Of a DNA stretch of 64,000 nt, positions 1-11,475 are shown in pieces (position 1 is the stretch's first letter; the number at the start of each line of letters is the position of its first letter). Position numbers and translations under genes: made by a program. Where the stretch lies: assembly GCF_031877795.1 (NCBI RefSeq), contig NC_133939.1:8103698-8167697 (forward strand), in the 5' to 3' direction. Below the pieces are notes generated by a model. That model ran no database searches, was not told where the DNA came from, and worked only from the letters and a program-made list of their open reading frames with translations. Source of the DNA: Strix aluco (lineage: Eukaryota > Chordata > Aves > Strigiformes > Strigidae).

Positions 1-3000
1 TTAAATATCTATAAAATAAATGTCAGCAGCACTCACTGCACAACACTGCATGACAGAGGGATCACCAGAGCCAAATTCATGCTGGAACCATGGATTCCTA
101 ATTTACTTATTTTTAAAATTGCTGCCATTTTTGCTTCACCAACAGGTCATAGGGATGGCACTGTTTTCCCCAGTACCCATTGCTCCAAGCTGAGGACTCA
201 TCCTCTCAGTAGCGAACTCATGCACGCTGAACGCACCCAAGTTGAAAAGACCAGCAGTAAATCTGCTCTGGGGCACCCAGATGTCATCTACACTGTCTGA
301 CACACTTCACTCCAAAAAAAACCTCACCCAGCATCTGGCACCTCCTCCCCACCATATCCAGTTGCTTTTATACACGCTGCCTGTACTGAAGGTCACAGTG
401 CTTACTCAAACCACGAGAGGCAGGGCTGTGTGGAGGCAAGGCGCACTTGCAGACTTCGTGGCAAGCCTCAAAGCTTGCCCGAGATGCAGGTGTTTCAAAA
501 CAGCCACGTCCTGCCATTTATCTTCTCACTCCAGCTTGTCACTTCTGCAAGTCATCTTATGAGCCAGTGTTCTGGGCCCCAGCCCTGGACGCACATGCAG
601 TGGCCAGCTTCCCGTGGGGAGAGGGGCATCCCGCAGGCATGAGAGATCCTATCTGGGCTGATGGACACTGCCACCACGGCAGCCCCTTCGCAGCCTGCAC
701 CATGGCACCCAGCTGGTGCCCAGAAGTGCTGCCAAGGGCAGGCTGCTGCTTGTGAGCCATTATGTTTGTGGGAGGTTTGAAAAACCAGTTGGTTTTCCCC
801 CACTTACTGACGCACAACAGCTTCAAGGACAGGCAGATTTCTATGTTAAAAGAATAAGGGGCAAACTGGTTTTTTTGTTCAGTTTTAGAGCCCTAGTCTA
901 CCGCTTTCTTTTTCATATTTCCTGACACCAGGCAAACTAGACTTGTAAGTAAGTGAGAGATGTGGTTCCACAGTTAATCTTCATTCCAACCAAGACTGCA
1001 TTTACCTAATTCAGTGCATGGGTAAAGTCCTGTTGCAGTTCTGGAAACTGCAAACAGCAGCACTGATATATATGACCGCCACATCAAGATCACACAGGAA
1101 AAATACTGTTCTCCTTTTAAAAACTGGAGCTTTGAGTATACACATGAGACATTCCAGTTAAAGCTACCAGAGAGCAGAGAAAGGCTGAAGGTTGTCCAGT
1201 CATATAAGCTATACATATATATGTATGTATGTATTAAATATATGTATATTTTTTTTTAATCTTTTGGACAGTGTGCTGAAGTGAAACTACGGTTTCATTT
1301 TGGTCCCCCACAGCAGTGCCATGGCTCAGTGTCACTTTCTAGTTTCCTAGAGGTCCTCTCAGCAGCTCTATTTCCTAGCTGCATTTTACCACACTCTAAA
1401 TATGCCACATTGTTCCTTGAGTGAAGCAACTGCTCTCACCTCAAGCGAAGCACCCTACTGCAATGTCAAATAAAGAAACTACTGAGGCTCCCTCAACAGT
1501 CACTGAAGACCTTCTGGCATCTCCAGTGAGCAATTCAACTTTTTAACATCTGGATTGCCCTCAACAAGAGCCAGTCCATCCTCCCCAAGGACAGAAGGCT
1601 TCTAGGACATCTGGGCTCTCAGATCACCTGTGTACTCCATATCTGTTAGATACTTGTATATCTGTACCCTGCAGATGAAACCATACAGCTGCTTATTAAG
1701 CATCTCTGCCACCTCAATCAACTCATTACTGAAAAAGATGCAGCCAATAATCATGCCAGAAGCTATCTAAGCTCTGGAAAGGAGACCATGCATGACTGCC
1801 CTTGTAGATTAATAAGAGTTCAAACAGTCATTAGTATCGGTACTAAATCTACTAATTGCCTCGTGTTACTGGAAAAAATGAAGATTCCAGTGTTTCTCTG
1901 AAACCTTTGATCTGTTTATTTACTGAGTAAACATAACTATGATTTGTCTCCTCTTTGCTCAAGTTTATGTTGGCTGGGGAATTTTCCCTCAGTATTTCCT
2001 AGAATCATATCAATGCATGTGGAATATGCCATTTCTTTTAAAAGATCCTAATACCTCAGCTTTGAATCTTGCACCAAGTCATTTCCAAAGCCAGTCCAGT
2101 GAAAGCAAGATTCACTCCCAGTTCCTACAGCAGTTGAAAAAAAACACTGAAAGTGTAAAGTCATCAAAATAACTGCACTGAATTCTTGCAAATCTCTGTC
2201 CCTCTTTTTCCACTGCACTGTATCTTCTCAAGCATGCCCAACACATTGCAGTTCCAGTACAGAGGACTCTGTGTATCTCCAGCTCTCACCTCCTAATTTA
2301 CTGAGATCACACTGCAAAGCAGGGCCCTGTGACATGATTGGCTTGAAACTATAGGAGATCACTTGACTGGTTAAAATACCAGAATCCAAACTGCAGCAAG
2401 TGTGATTTTTAGGTTTTTTTTTTATATAAGAACTAAACTCAATAAAGATAGTAATGTTATTACAGAAAGTTATCACCTGCAAAACCTGTTTCTCTTTAGA
2501 CTTTTGTAGTAGAAACACAAAGACATCCTAAGAATTAAATCTTTTTCTTAAAAGTAGGCTGCATGATTCGTTTTGAGTCACACAGTTCTTTAAATGAATC
2601 TAAACCACATTTGCCCAGTTTACATAGCAAAATCTGTTCTTTCTCCTGTTTTGACTTCCAGTGCTGGAAATTCAGCTTGGGGAATTCAGCTGCATCATTT
2701 CTTATTTATCCATCCCTGTCAAACAAATTCTGTGCTGGCTAAACTTTGTAAAAGTCCATTTCACTGGTGTTTTCTGGCAACACACAAACATAAGAAGGGA
2801 CCGAAGCTGATGCTACAGCCAGAGCCTCACCAGTAAGGATGCTGACAGCGGGTGAGAACAAGCACATTCTCCCTTTCCACGCTCATGCTGGAAAGCAAAC
2901 GCCTGCTCTGTGTTACACCACTATTCATTTAGAGCACAGCCTAATGCTTCATGTGTCATCACTTGCAGGTTTCAGACTCAGTGGGAATTGCCCATGTGTT

Positions 3001-4562
3001 GGCTCAATACTGCAGACAGGAGAAAAAGAGAAGCAAAAAAGTCCTACCACCAAATAAAAACATTCTGGTATCTCCTAACTGCACCAAGTACAAGGTCTAT
3101 TATGTAAAAAAGGTGTTCAAGTTGATCTTTACAACAGAATTCTCTATCACCACCTTAGACCTGACTTCAGCAAACCAGTGTGTGAGAATTCTCCCCTATG
3201 AAAAGCTGACGAGATTTAACATGTAATTTTTTTAAGAGAGACCATACATCATGCTCTGTCTCTCAGCATCTAGTAGGTGGGAAATAGCAAGGAGACATTT
3301 CCTTACTTTCAGCCTTTAGCTGCATCTTGCCTCCAGCTTTCTGCCCTTGATCATGCAGCCATGGTTGGTTTTTTCTGTCTCCTGCTTTTAAGTTGCTGCC
3401 TCTTGACTTCCTGCTGCATTCTTCCTACAATTTGACCCCTGTACAAATCAAGAGGTGTGACCAGATAAATCTTTTATCCTGTTTGCACCTAGTCTACCCA
3501 CTGATAGAAACCCTTTTCAATGCCAACTCCAAATGTTTTTTAAAATGAATTAGAGCTCAGTATGGCTGTCCATCACCAACCTCTGTCAATGCCAGAGTCA
3601 GCATCTGCACCAGGGACTCGCCATCTAATGATGTCTAGTCTTCAGGTCCCTGGCTTTCAGTCGTCACTAAAAAAGGAACAGTCAGCTGTTCCCTCAATTT
3701 TTTTGACTGGAAGGTGGAGAGCACACCTATGAGCTTCAGTGAGATCTGTAAATGCCTAAAGATCAGGGACACACTAGCAGGAGGCACCTGAGCTTCAAAA
3801 TAATTTCAGACTATTGTAATTTCTAAAGTATTTGTTAAATAGTTGGGTTTTTTAATTATATTTTTTAAGAGCCAGTGTCTACAGGGTTGGGCTTTTTGCT
3901 TTTTCTTACTCTAACTAGAAGTCAGGAACCAAATGACTAGCCCAAAGATGTACAGACATCACCTGCCGAGATCAAAGGTGTCACTCAGCTTTTTAATCTA
4001 GCTGGACATGAAGTCACAGCCAAATTTTAGGCATCATCATTAAATGGGGAAGTTGTTTCCTTTCTGGCAGGCTGTCAGGAGCAGTGGGGCACCACCTGGG
4101 AGCATCAAGTGGCCATACCCTCCCCATAGGGTGCGTCCTGCTGTGCCTGTGCCAGGTGAGCAGAGTGGGCAGCCGTGGGCAGCCAGGCTCCTCCTGAGCC
4201 CTGGTGCACCGGCAGGTCTGCAGGGATACAGCCAGGCCAGGGCCGGGGCTGTGCCCAGCACTTAGGGCAGCACCAGCAAAACAGGAGGCTGGGTACAAGT
4301 GTTCCCCAGCACTGCCTCATGTTGCTCCTCCACAGCAGCCTGATTTTGGCTACAGCTCATCTCAGGCACTGCAAAGCCCCGTTTGAAGAAGAGGTTTGGA
4401 AAAGAGGAAGAGGTTGCAGAGCCCCTTGGTGCACTCAGAGCCATGACAGTGACACTCACAGCTGAGCCGTGGTCCTTTTAAACATGCCTGCTAGTGCTTC
4501 ACACACAGGTGATGCCATCCGTGACTCAATCCTGTGGCCAGAAACCTCTTTAACAGCAGGCT
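1..4562. other. noncoding flank, no gene recognised
   Basis: AT-rich sequence with only short open frames, none resembling a family I know and none flanked by convincing paired splice sites. It holds an AT/ATGT microsatellite near 1.2 kb. The frames near 4.0-4.4 kb are in a locally GC-richer patch and look like chance openings. In mammals the neighbour beyond GPR55 on this side would be SPATA3/C2orf72/PSMD1. I looked for PSMD1-like peptide and found none. Confidence 0.6.
1209..1258. repeat. AT-rich microsatellite (TA/TATG) ending in a T run
   Basis: Alternating TA and TATG units run into a T tract. This is a simple-sequence repeat likely to vary in length between individuals. No gene is adjacent. 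Confidence 0.8.
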
Positions 4563-5288
4563 GCCATAGAATCATTCAGGTTGGTTGGAAAAGACCCTTG
4601 GGATCATCGAGTCCAACCATCAGCCTGTCTCTACAAAGTTCTCCCCTACACCACATCCCCCAACATCCCATCTAAACGACCCTTAAACACATCCAGGGAT
4701 GGTGACTCCACCACCTCCCTGGGCAGCTATTCCACTGTCTGACCACTCTTTCTGTGAAAAATTTTTTCCTAATGTCCAGTCTGAACCTCCCCTGTTGCAG
4801 TTTAAAGCCGTTCCCCCTTGTTCTGTCACTAATTACCTGTGAGAAGAGACCAGCACCAGCCTCTCTACAATGTCCTTTCAGGTAATTGTAGAGAGTGATG
4901 AGGTCTCCCCTTAGCCTTCTCCTCAAACTAAACAGTCCCAGCTCCTTCAATCGCTCCTCATAGGATTTGTTCTCCAGGCCCTTCACCAGCTTCGTTGCCC
5001 TCCTCTGCACTCGCTCCAGCACCTCGATATCCCTCTCATATTGAGGTGCCCAAACTGGACACAATACTCCAGGTGTGGCCTCACCAGTGCAGAGTACAGG
5101 GGGACTATCACCTCCCTACTTCTGCTGGTCATACTATTTCTGATACAAGCCAGGATGCCTTTGGCTTTCTTGGCCACCTGGGCACACTGCTGGCTCACGT
5201 TCAGCTGCTTGTCAATTAGAACGCCCAGATCCTTTTCTTCCAGACAGCTCTAGCCACACCTCCCCAAGCCTGTAGCAATGCATGGGGT
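4563..5288 (-). mobile_element. CR1 LINE, 5'-truncated, 3' part of ORF2 and 3' UTR
   Basis: Read on the minus strand, two overlapping frames (5198-4983 and 5064-4672) give the C-terminal end of the CR1 reverse-transcriptase ORF. They carry the familiar blocks [23 protein letters not shown], here split by a frame change, followed by [23 protein letters not shown] and FFTERVV. The reading frame shifts near 5050 and again near 4740, so the copy is dead. The 3' end terminates in the CR1 hallmark ATTCTATG-type octamer (complement at about 4566-4575). The 5' end fades after a recognisable CR1 block near 5260-5288 (CAAGCCTGTA...GCATGGGGTT). CR1 copies typically truncate at the 5' end and lack target-site duplications, which fits. 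It is an ancient avian or reptilian retroposon with no function expected for the host. Confidence 0.93.
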
Positions 5289-8200
5289 TGAATCATAAGG
5301 TATTGAAATTTTTTCAAATTATTAAAGATTTTAACTACACTCTTTTTCTGTGATGTGCTTGCACACTTCTTTAACACAAGCACAGCCTAGAGAGCAGCAC
5401 TAAAGTTGGGACATGTTGAAAGCTGGTCCCTAAAGGACAGAGCGTGTAACGCACACTCGCAGCATGACAAGACCCCGCACACAGCTTCAGACCAATTCCT
5501 TTGCAAAGGTCAGTAAGTCAGAAAAATACATATATTATAAAACAGTATAAATAAACCACTGTCTGTTCCCCATTACCACAGGCAGCCGAGCTACCAACAC
5601 ACACTTGTAGAGTGATCCCAGGAGCACTTTCAGTCTCTCAGCAAGTGCAGAGTTTCCTATGGGACAAATGCTGGGCTAGCTATGCTCTTCAACCAAAATT
5701 TCTTTAATTTAAGTGTCTGTGCCATCTAGAGTACCAAATACATCATAATTCTCCTCCAGGTCCTAAGGTAATACCAATTACTCCAAATTTTAACATTCTG
5801 TGCAACACTTTTCTGTCCCTGGGCATGGCCTCAGCTGAAATGCAAACCTTCTTCCATTCCTGAGCCTTGCACATTTGCCTCCTTAACCTTACATTTCAGT
5901 TCTCCAAACGGGTTTGTGGCTCAGTTGCTTAAATTGAATAAGGTTCCTTACCAAATTTTCCACTTTGCTTGTCCTCTAACCTCCATCTAAGGTAGGAAGT
6001 TATCCCCCCGGGCCCGGGAAAAGGAAAGCCATCCCTCCAGCACGCATGGTGATCACCCCAAGCAGCCATCCCCCTCGTCCTGCCCTGCAGGCATCCTCTG
6101 CCTTCTTCCACCTTGTGGTGCCCATTCAGGGAGTCACATGTCCGCAGAGCTCTTACCCCAGACTTGATATGTGCTAGAAAGCCACAGCTGGGACTCTTCA
6201 GAGAATCTGCCCCAGATTTCCCTCAGCAGTGAGAAAAGGCTGCTTTTTCCTGTACATTGAAAAGTGTGGGATTGAGTCACCATTCTTCTCATTTCTGTGA
6301 GCTGGGAGACCTGAAGATCTTGTGTAATCCTGGGGGTGGAGAACATGGTGCTAAGTAAAAAGTGAAGAACTGGGGTAGTGAAATGACTGGCATGCAACAT
6401 GAAACAACATGAACATGAAAACCCTGCCTAGGTTTCCTTCTTGCTGGGAGATTCACTGCACAGCACCAAGACCCTTCTCAATCACTCACCCAGGTTCACC
6501 TTCAGCAACATGATGCAGCCCAGGTGACTTCCATACCTTGGTAAGGGAGACAGACCCATCCAAAATGAAATGAAAACCCTTATAATGAAAACACCTTAAA
6601 ACACAGCGCTTTACCACAGGCAGAGAGATTTCTGAAGAGGAGATCACCCATCTCCGACCATGGCCCACCGGGAGGAAGGTGCAAGGTGGCAATATTTATG
6701 CTCCCTCAGAGCCAGCGCTGGGGGTCTACCTGCTTTTCCTGCCCTTCTGTTGGGCAGCAACTGGTCCTTGGACCCCCTACAAGCTGGAGCGGGGCTAAAA
6801 GCAAGCTGTGCTTCCTCCATGCCTGCACACCGCAGCAACGCACAACCTGGCTGTGAAAACTCAGCTGAATGCAAAACAAAACCCAGCACTCACATTCGCT
6901 CTGTGGTTCCAGTATGTACAAAAAGAAATGTCATGGTATAACTATCACCAAGTTAACAAATACAAATCATTTTACCACAGCATCACGTACCTCTTTTTTT
7001 CCTAGCCTGTTGCTTCTGTGTTGTTAGGACCAGGCTGTAAATCTCTGTCCTGCTGAGTAACAGCTTCCTCTACCAGGGGACACTTGGCCATTGGTGTGGA
7101 AAGTGCTATTGAGCAGAAGAGAGCTAAGCCACAATTACATAGTGTGTCCATTTGTTGGGGGAGGAATTACAATTACATTAGCATGCATGAGTTTTCCTCC
7201 AAACATGTATCATCTCCTCAATCCAGAATCATAAACAAGAATTCTTCTACACAGAAACGGTCAATATTTCTTAGTTTGACGAGCCAGATCAGGTTAAAAG
7301 AGGAAGAAAGAAAGCACAACAAATAGTTACTTTAGGATTGTTACTCTCTTTCTACTTAAGAGGAACAAATTTTAAACCACTATTTATACTTCCTGGAAGA
7401 GATTTGCCTGAAATGTGGCAGGCTATGTACTACTATTAAACTGCAGTTTTAGAAGCTTGGACTCATCTTGATCTCAAATTTGACCAAACTTTTCACAAGT
7501 TTATGAGATACAGAAGGAATAGAAGAAACAATGTTCTGGATCCTAGAATAATTTACTCAGAGAACCAGGTGTCAACACTGCAAAACATGAACCAAGCATC
7601 AGCTCTGCAAAAACTGAATTATGGTAGGAATATTAAAAAACCCCAACAAACTGTAGTTGAAGAAAAAGATATTCCAACACTTTCTCCCCCTCCCCCCTTA
7701 ATTCAGATCACAAGTCTGACTGCTAAATCAGCAACAAAGGTATAGCCCTTGTTAGTTTTTCTTCAGTGGTTGTGGTTATTTACAAAGAAATGCTCAAGAC
7801 CAAAGAAATTTTATGCTAAAATGTTTAAATACTTGACTTTAGAACTGCTTACTAGGAAAACAACAGGAAAAGGATGTGGCCTGATAAATGCTTGTGACAA
7901 CTTCATCAGTGTTATATTTATTCATATGTATTTGATTTCACTAAGAATTAGTAAGTGTGAGAAGCCTGAAGTGTACACATATCATGGTACAAAATTACAG
8001 TTAAATAATCTCCATTTTCAGGCAGGAAGACAGACATTTTTAAACTCACAGCAAATGCTGTCCACTAAAAGCCCTTTAGACCTTTCACTGAAGTTGCAGG
8101 AAAAAAAAGAAAAGGTACAGAACAGTGCAGCCTCAGCCCTTGCATACCAACCCTCTGAGGAAAGCAAGAGATGGCCAGTGGAAAGTGGAGGGAGGAGATG

Positions 8201-8747
8201 CCATGAAGGAGAGGGCAGGAGCAGGGGGTCTCCCTTCATTTGGTTGAAACCCAGGCTGTGGTACCATGTGGGCCCCTTTCTATAGGGACTACGTATCTAA
8301 CTATGCATACATACTGTAGCATATAGTTACATATAGATATAAGGCTACCTTAGAGTACAGGTGGAATGAGCCTCTCCCTTCCCTAGTTCTGCAGAGCAGG
8401 AACACCCTGCACACACCTGCATTGAGGAGACATGGAAAAACATGTAAAGAAAGCCCATAAGGACACAACATCCCTCACAATTTCAGTTGAATCCCTGTGA
8501 AAAGGTGAAAGGCCATCATACTCCTTTCCTCCATCTTTCCTCTCCCTCCCATTGTGTCCTGTCTCTCCACACAAGTATGTGCAGGCAGACAGCAAGCTAT
8601 CTTAAAGAGAACAAATAGTAAAAAATGACCCTAAATTTGACTGAACAATTAGGAGTGCAAGAAAGCATAATGGAAATATCAACATAAGCAATAATATGGA
8701 AAGCCTTTACTTGCAAATGTGATCAAAAGCCACCACTTCCACAGTGT
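5289..8747. other. noncoding stretch, nothing recognised
   Basis: Unique-looking AT-rich sequence. Short open frames occur on both strands, none with a family signature, CpG-rich start or plausible exon boundaries. It contains no obvious repeat apart from short homopolymers. Confidence 0.5.
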
Positions 8748-8798
8748 AAAAAAAAAAAAACACCAAACCACCACAAAAAGAAACAAACACAAAAAACC
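8748..8798. repeat. A-rich low-complexity tract
   Basis: A run of about 13 A followed by an A/C-rich stretch. It lies about 50 bp before a CR1 3' tip. CR1 elements do not carry poly(A) tails, so the tract is probably independent simple sequence. Confidence 0.7.
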
Positions 8799-8849
8799 AA
8801 CCTATTCTATTAAATTACATTTCTTCTTGTCTCAAAGCCATGAACTTAG

Positions 8850-8884
8850 TGGTTCCTTCCAACCCAAACAATTTTATGATTCTA
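8850..8884 (+). mobile_element. CR1 LINE 3'-terminal remnant
   Basis: About 35 bases match the extreme 3' end of CR1 on the plus strand: GGTTCCTTCCAACCCAAAC followed by an ATTTTATGATTCTA terminal octamer repeat. No upstream ORF2 sequence is recognisable, so this is either a very short 5'-truncated insertion or the conserved stub of an older one. Confidence 0.75.
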
Positions 8885-9164
8885 ACTTAGTAGGATTCAA
8901 TGGAACAATTCAAAGATGCAAAATAACGGGTATTAGGAAGAACTACTTCCCTTGAATCAGGTTATTTTAGAGGTTTGAGACAATGCTTGAACCCCAGACT
9001 CTGCAGTATGAAGTGCTCAGAGGATTAAACACGCCACTTGCTGAGTGCTTTTCTGAACATACTTTCATGTCTGTCAGTTATGTTCTGAACGTGGTTCAAC
9101 AAATGCTTTCCTAAGGACAACGTAAAAGCAAAACTATTCTGTACGTATCACCCCGCAAACACTA

Positions 9165-9215
9165 AACCTCGCACATTTCTCATTTTACAGGTAAACCAAC
9201 ACTGAGGGGATTATT
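9165..9215 (-). mobile_element. possible MIR-type SINE fragment
   Basis: Read on the minus strand the segment has a CCTCAGT...CCTGTAAAATGAGAA arrangement like the MIR tail region (CCTCAGTTTCC...CTGTAAAATGGG). The match is short and diverged. Only a profile search could confirm it. Confidence 0.3.
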
Positions 9216-9479
9216 CATATTGTTGAACCATAGGACTGCTGGTTGACCAGCTTCTTCAGGCACTTTCGTTTGCTGCTTTGGTTTACAACAAGCACTGGTG
9301 GCAGCCTGCAGGACAGGAACAAGGTAACAACCACTGCTCAAACTGCCTTTCAAAGTCCCAGCCAAGACATTTGCCAGGGTCCCTGGCTCCGGTCCCAGCT
9401 GTCCCACAGAAGAGCCCCTCTCTGCCTCATCCCATGAGCCTTCAGCCTCGATGCCAGGCAATGGAAAGATGTCCATGAG

Positions 9480-10105
9480 GTCACTGGTAGCCAAGAGGTC
9501 AAACCACATCCTGGAGTGCATCAAACAGTATAAACAGATGGTCAAAAGAGATGATTATTCTGCTGTATTCAGCATTGGTGACACCTTACCTTGAATACTG
9601 TGTGCAGTTCTGGGCCCAACAATTTAAGAAGGATGTGAAGGTCCTTGAATGCATCCAGAGGAGGGCACCAAAGCTGGTGAAAGGGCTGGGAGGAATGTTC
9701 TACGAGGAGTGGCTAAGGACTTTGGGCTTGTCTAGTTTGGAGAGAAGGAGGGTGAGGGGTGACCTCATCACTCTCTGCAGCTTTGTGAGGAGGGGAAGTG
9801 GAGAGGGAGGTGCTGGTCTCTTCTCCCTGGGATCCCCAGACACATGGGAATGGTTCAAAGCTGCCCCAGGGGAGGTTTAGACTGGACATTAGGGAGGATT
9901 TCTTTACTGAGAGGGTGGTCAAACACTGGAACAGGCTTCCTAGAGAGGTGGTCGATGCTCCAAGCTTGTCAGTGTTTAAGAGGCATTTGGACAGTGCCCT
10001 GAACAACGTGCTTTAACTTGTCAGCCCTGAAGTGGTCAGGCAGTTGGACTAGATGATCATCGCAGGTCCCTTCCAACTGAAATTGTCTATTCTATCAGTC
10101 AATGG
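9480..10105 (+). mobile_element. CR1 LINE, 5'-truncated, 3' part of ORF2 and 3' UTR
   Basis: The plus-strand frame 9551-9880 reads LYSALVTPYLEYCVQFWAQ, RRAPKLVKGLGG and RRVRGDLITLCSF. It then continues in another frame (9798-10016) as [28 protein letters not shown] and VFKRHLDSALNNVL before a stop. This is the CR1 ORF2 C-terminus with a frame change near 9870. Sequence from about 9480 (a CATCCTGGAGTGCATCAAA block) already resembles CR1. The 3' end carries TTGGACTAGATGATC, CCTTCCAACTG and a terminal TATTCTATCAG. It belongs to the same family as the minus-strand copy about 4.3 kb to the left but is clearly diverged from it, so they are separate insertions. It is not mobile. Confidence 0.93.
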
Positions 10106-11389
10106 CTTTTAAAGGGATTGGTGTTAAAAATAGGGCTGGAAATTCGGAGTTCCCTTTCTGTACCCAAATGTAGTTATTGCACAGTAGCTCTTCTGAGAAG
10201 AGAGAGCAGTTCAGAAGCTAGGTCTTGCAAAGGTACCTAATGCCAAAAGGTAACAGTGACAGGGGACACAAAGCTATCACAAGTCTTCCTCTTCCTTTCA
10301 TCTGAACATGAAAGGAATGAGGGAATGAACTTCCTTCTGCATAAATTTCTCACTGTTAGCAAACTATAAATAACATCTCCCCAGAAAAAAAAAAAAAAAA
10401 CGTAAAAAATACTGTGTCAAAGGTAAGCAAATTACAAATGTGTGAAAAGCAAACAAAAATGTGCAGACTATTTTCTATGGCTGGGAGACGTGGGATGCTG
10501 CACGCACGTTTCACATAGAAGCAAGCAAATGCTCAACATCACTGCTTAACAGTAATCTAAAAACCACCAGCATCACTGCAATAGGCTTTAGCGTAACCAA
10601 ACTGGTGTTTCAACACCCGTACTTGTTGTAAGAAAAATTGTGCTGGCAAGGCAAGGTGAAAAAAAAAGAAGAAATCCTTCTGCTAAATGCACAAGAGATA
10701 CTTGGCCAAAGAAACCAAATATTTAGCAGTACAAATTCTTTCTCTAAGCTGAATCATCTTAAAAGGAATAATAATGGAAAAAGAAATGATGAATTAGGAG
10801 TGCTCAGCAAATTTCCATAATTTAGGTGACTAAATGGTAAGTGCTTCCGCAAACACCATACCACCAACACACAACAGCACAAGATCTGCTTGAAGGCCAC
10901 CTCTTCCTGAGTTCATTTACAGAAAAAAGAGGGAGAGAAAGATATTCTCTTAATTCTTGCTGAAATCTGCACAGAGCATACCTGCAGAGACACTATGTTT
11001 TTATCACATGTACACAGCCTCACCCTAACTAAAATGTTATGGAAATTAAACAGAAAGACTGAAAGATTCAAATTAAGTGATCACATATATATGGAAAGTT
11101 ACATGAAATACACATCATCATATTCTTTATTACTCCTTTTGCATGTTACTACATAGTTTCAACACTTACCAGCTGAGAACAGTTAATTCTGAATATGAAA
11201 GGGCAGACATACAAATTATTTCTGAAGAATGTGGGACTTCTAGAAGGGGTGTGAACATCCAGACCTGACTGATGCAATGCTGTCTCTCCTGGGTTGCAGA
11301 CAGGGAGCTGGGCCCCAGGAAGGAACTGGCTAAAAATAGCATGTTGGTACTGGGAGGGAGGCATCTGAATTTGGGAAACCACATTCCAC
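10106..11389. other. noncoding stretch with an A16 run
   Basis: AT-rich sequence with an uninterrupted run of about 16 A at 10385-10400. No exon, RNA gene or mobile-element protein is recognised. Confidence 0.5.
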
Positions 11390-11475
11390 TGCTGGTGTCT
11401 TGTATCACCTTTAGAAAGTCCTTTGGCTTATCTCTGCTTCAATTCCCCACATGTAAAATGGAAAAGATAACAGAC
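11390..11475 (+). mobile_element. MIR-type SINE remnant
   Basis: The segment keeps the order of the conserved MIR core-to-tail: a TGTATCACCTTTAGAAAGTC block (compare GTGTGACCTTGGGCAAGTC), then TTATCTCTGCTTCAATTCCCC, then ACATGTAAAATGGAAAAGAT (compare CATCTGTAAAATGGGGATAA). The spacing between the blocks also fits. MIR elements are ancient tRNA-derived SINEs shared across amniotes, so a degraded copy in a bird is expected. The 5' tRNA-like head is not recognisable. This is judged by eye; RepeatMasker with a MIR profile would settle it. Confidence 0.6.
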
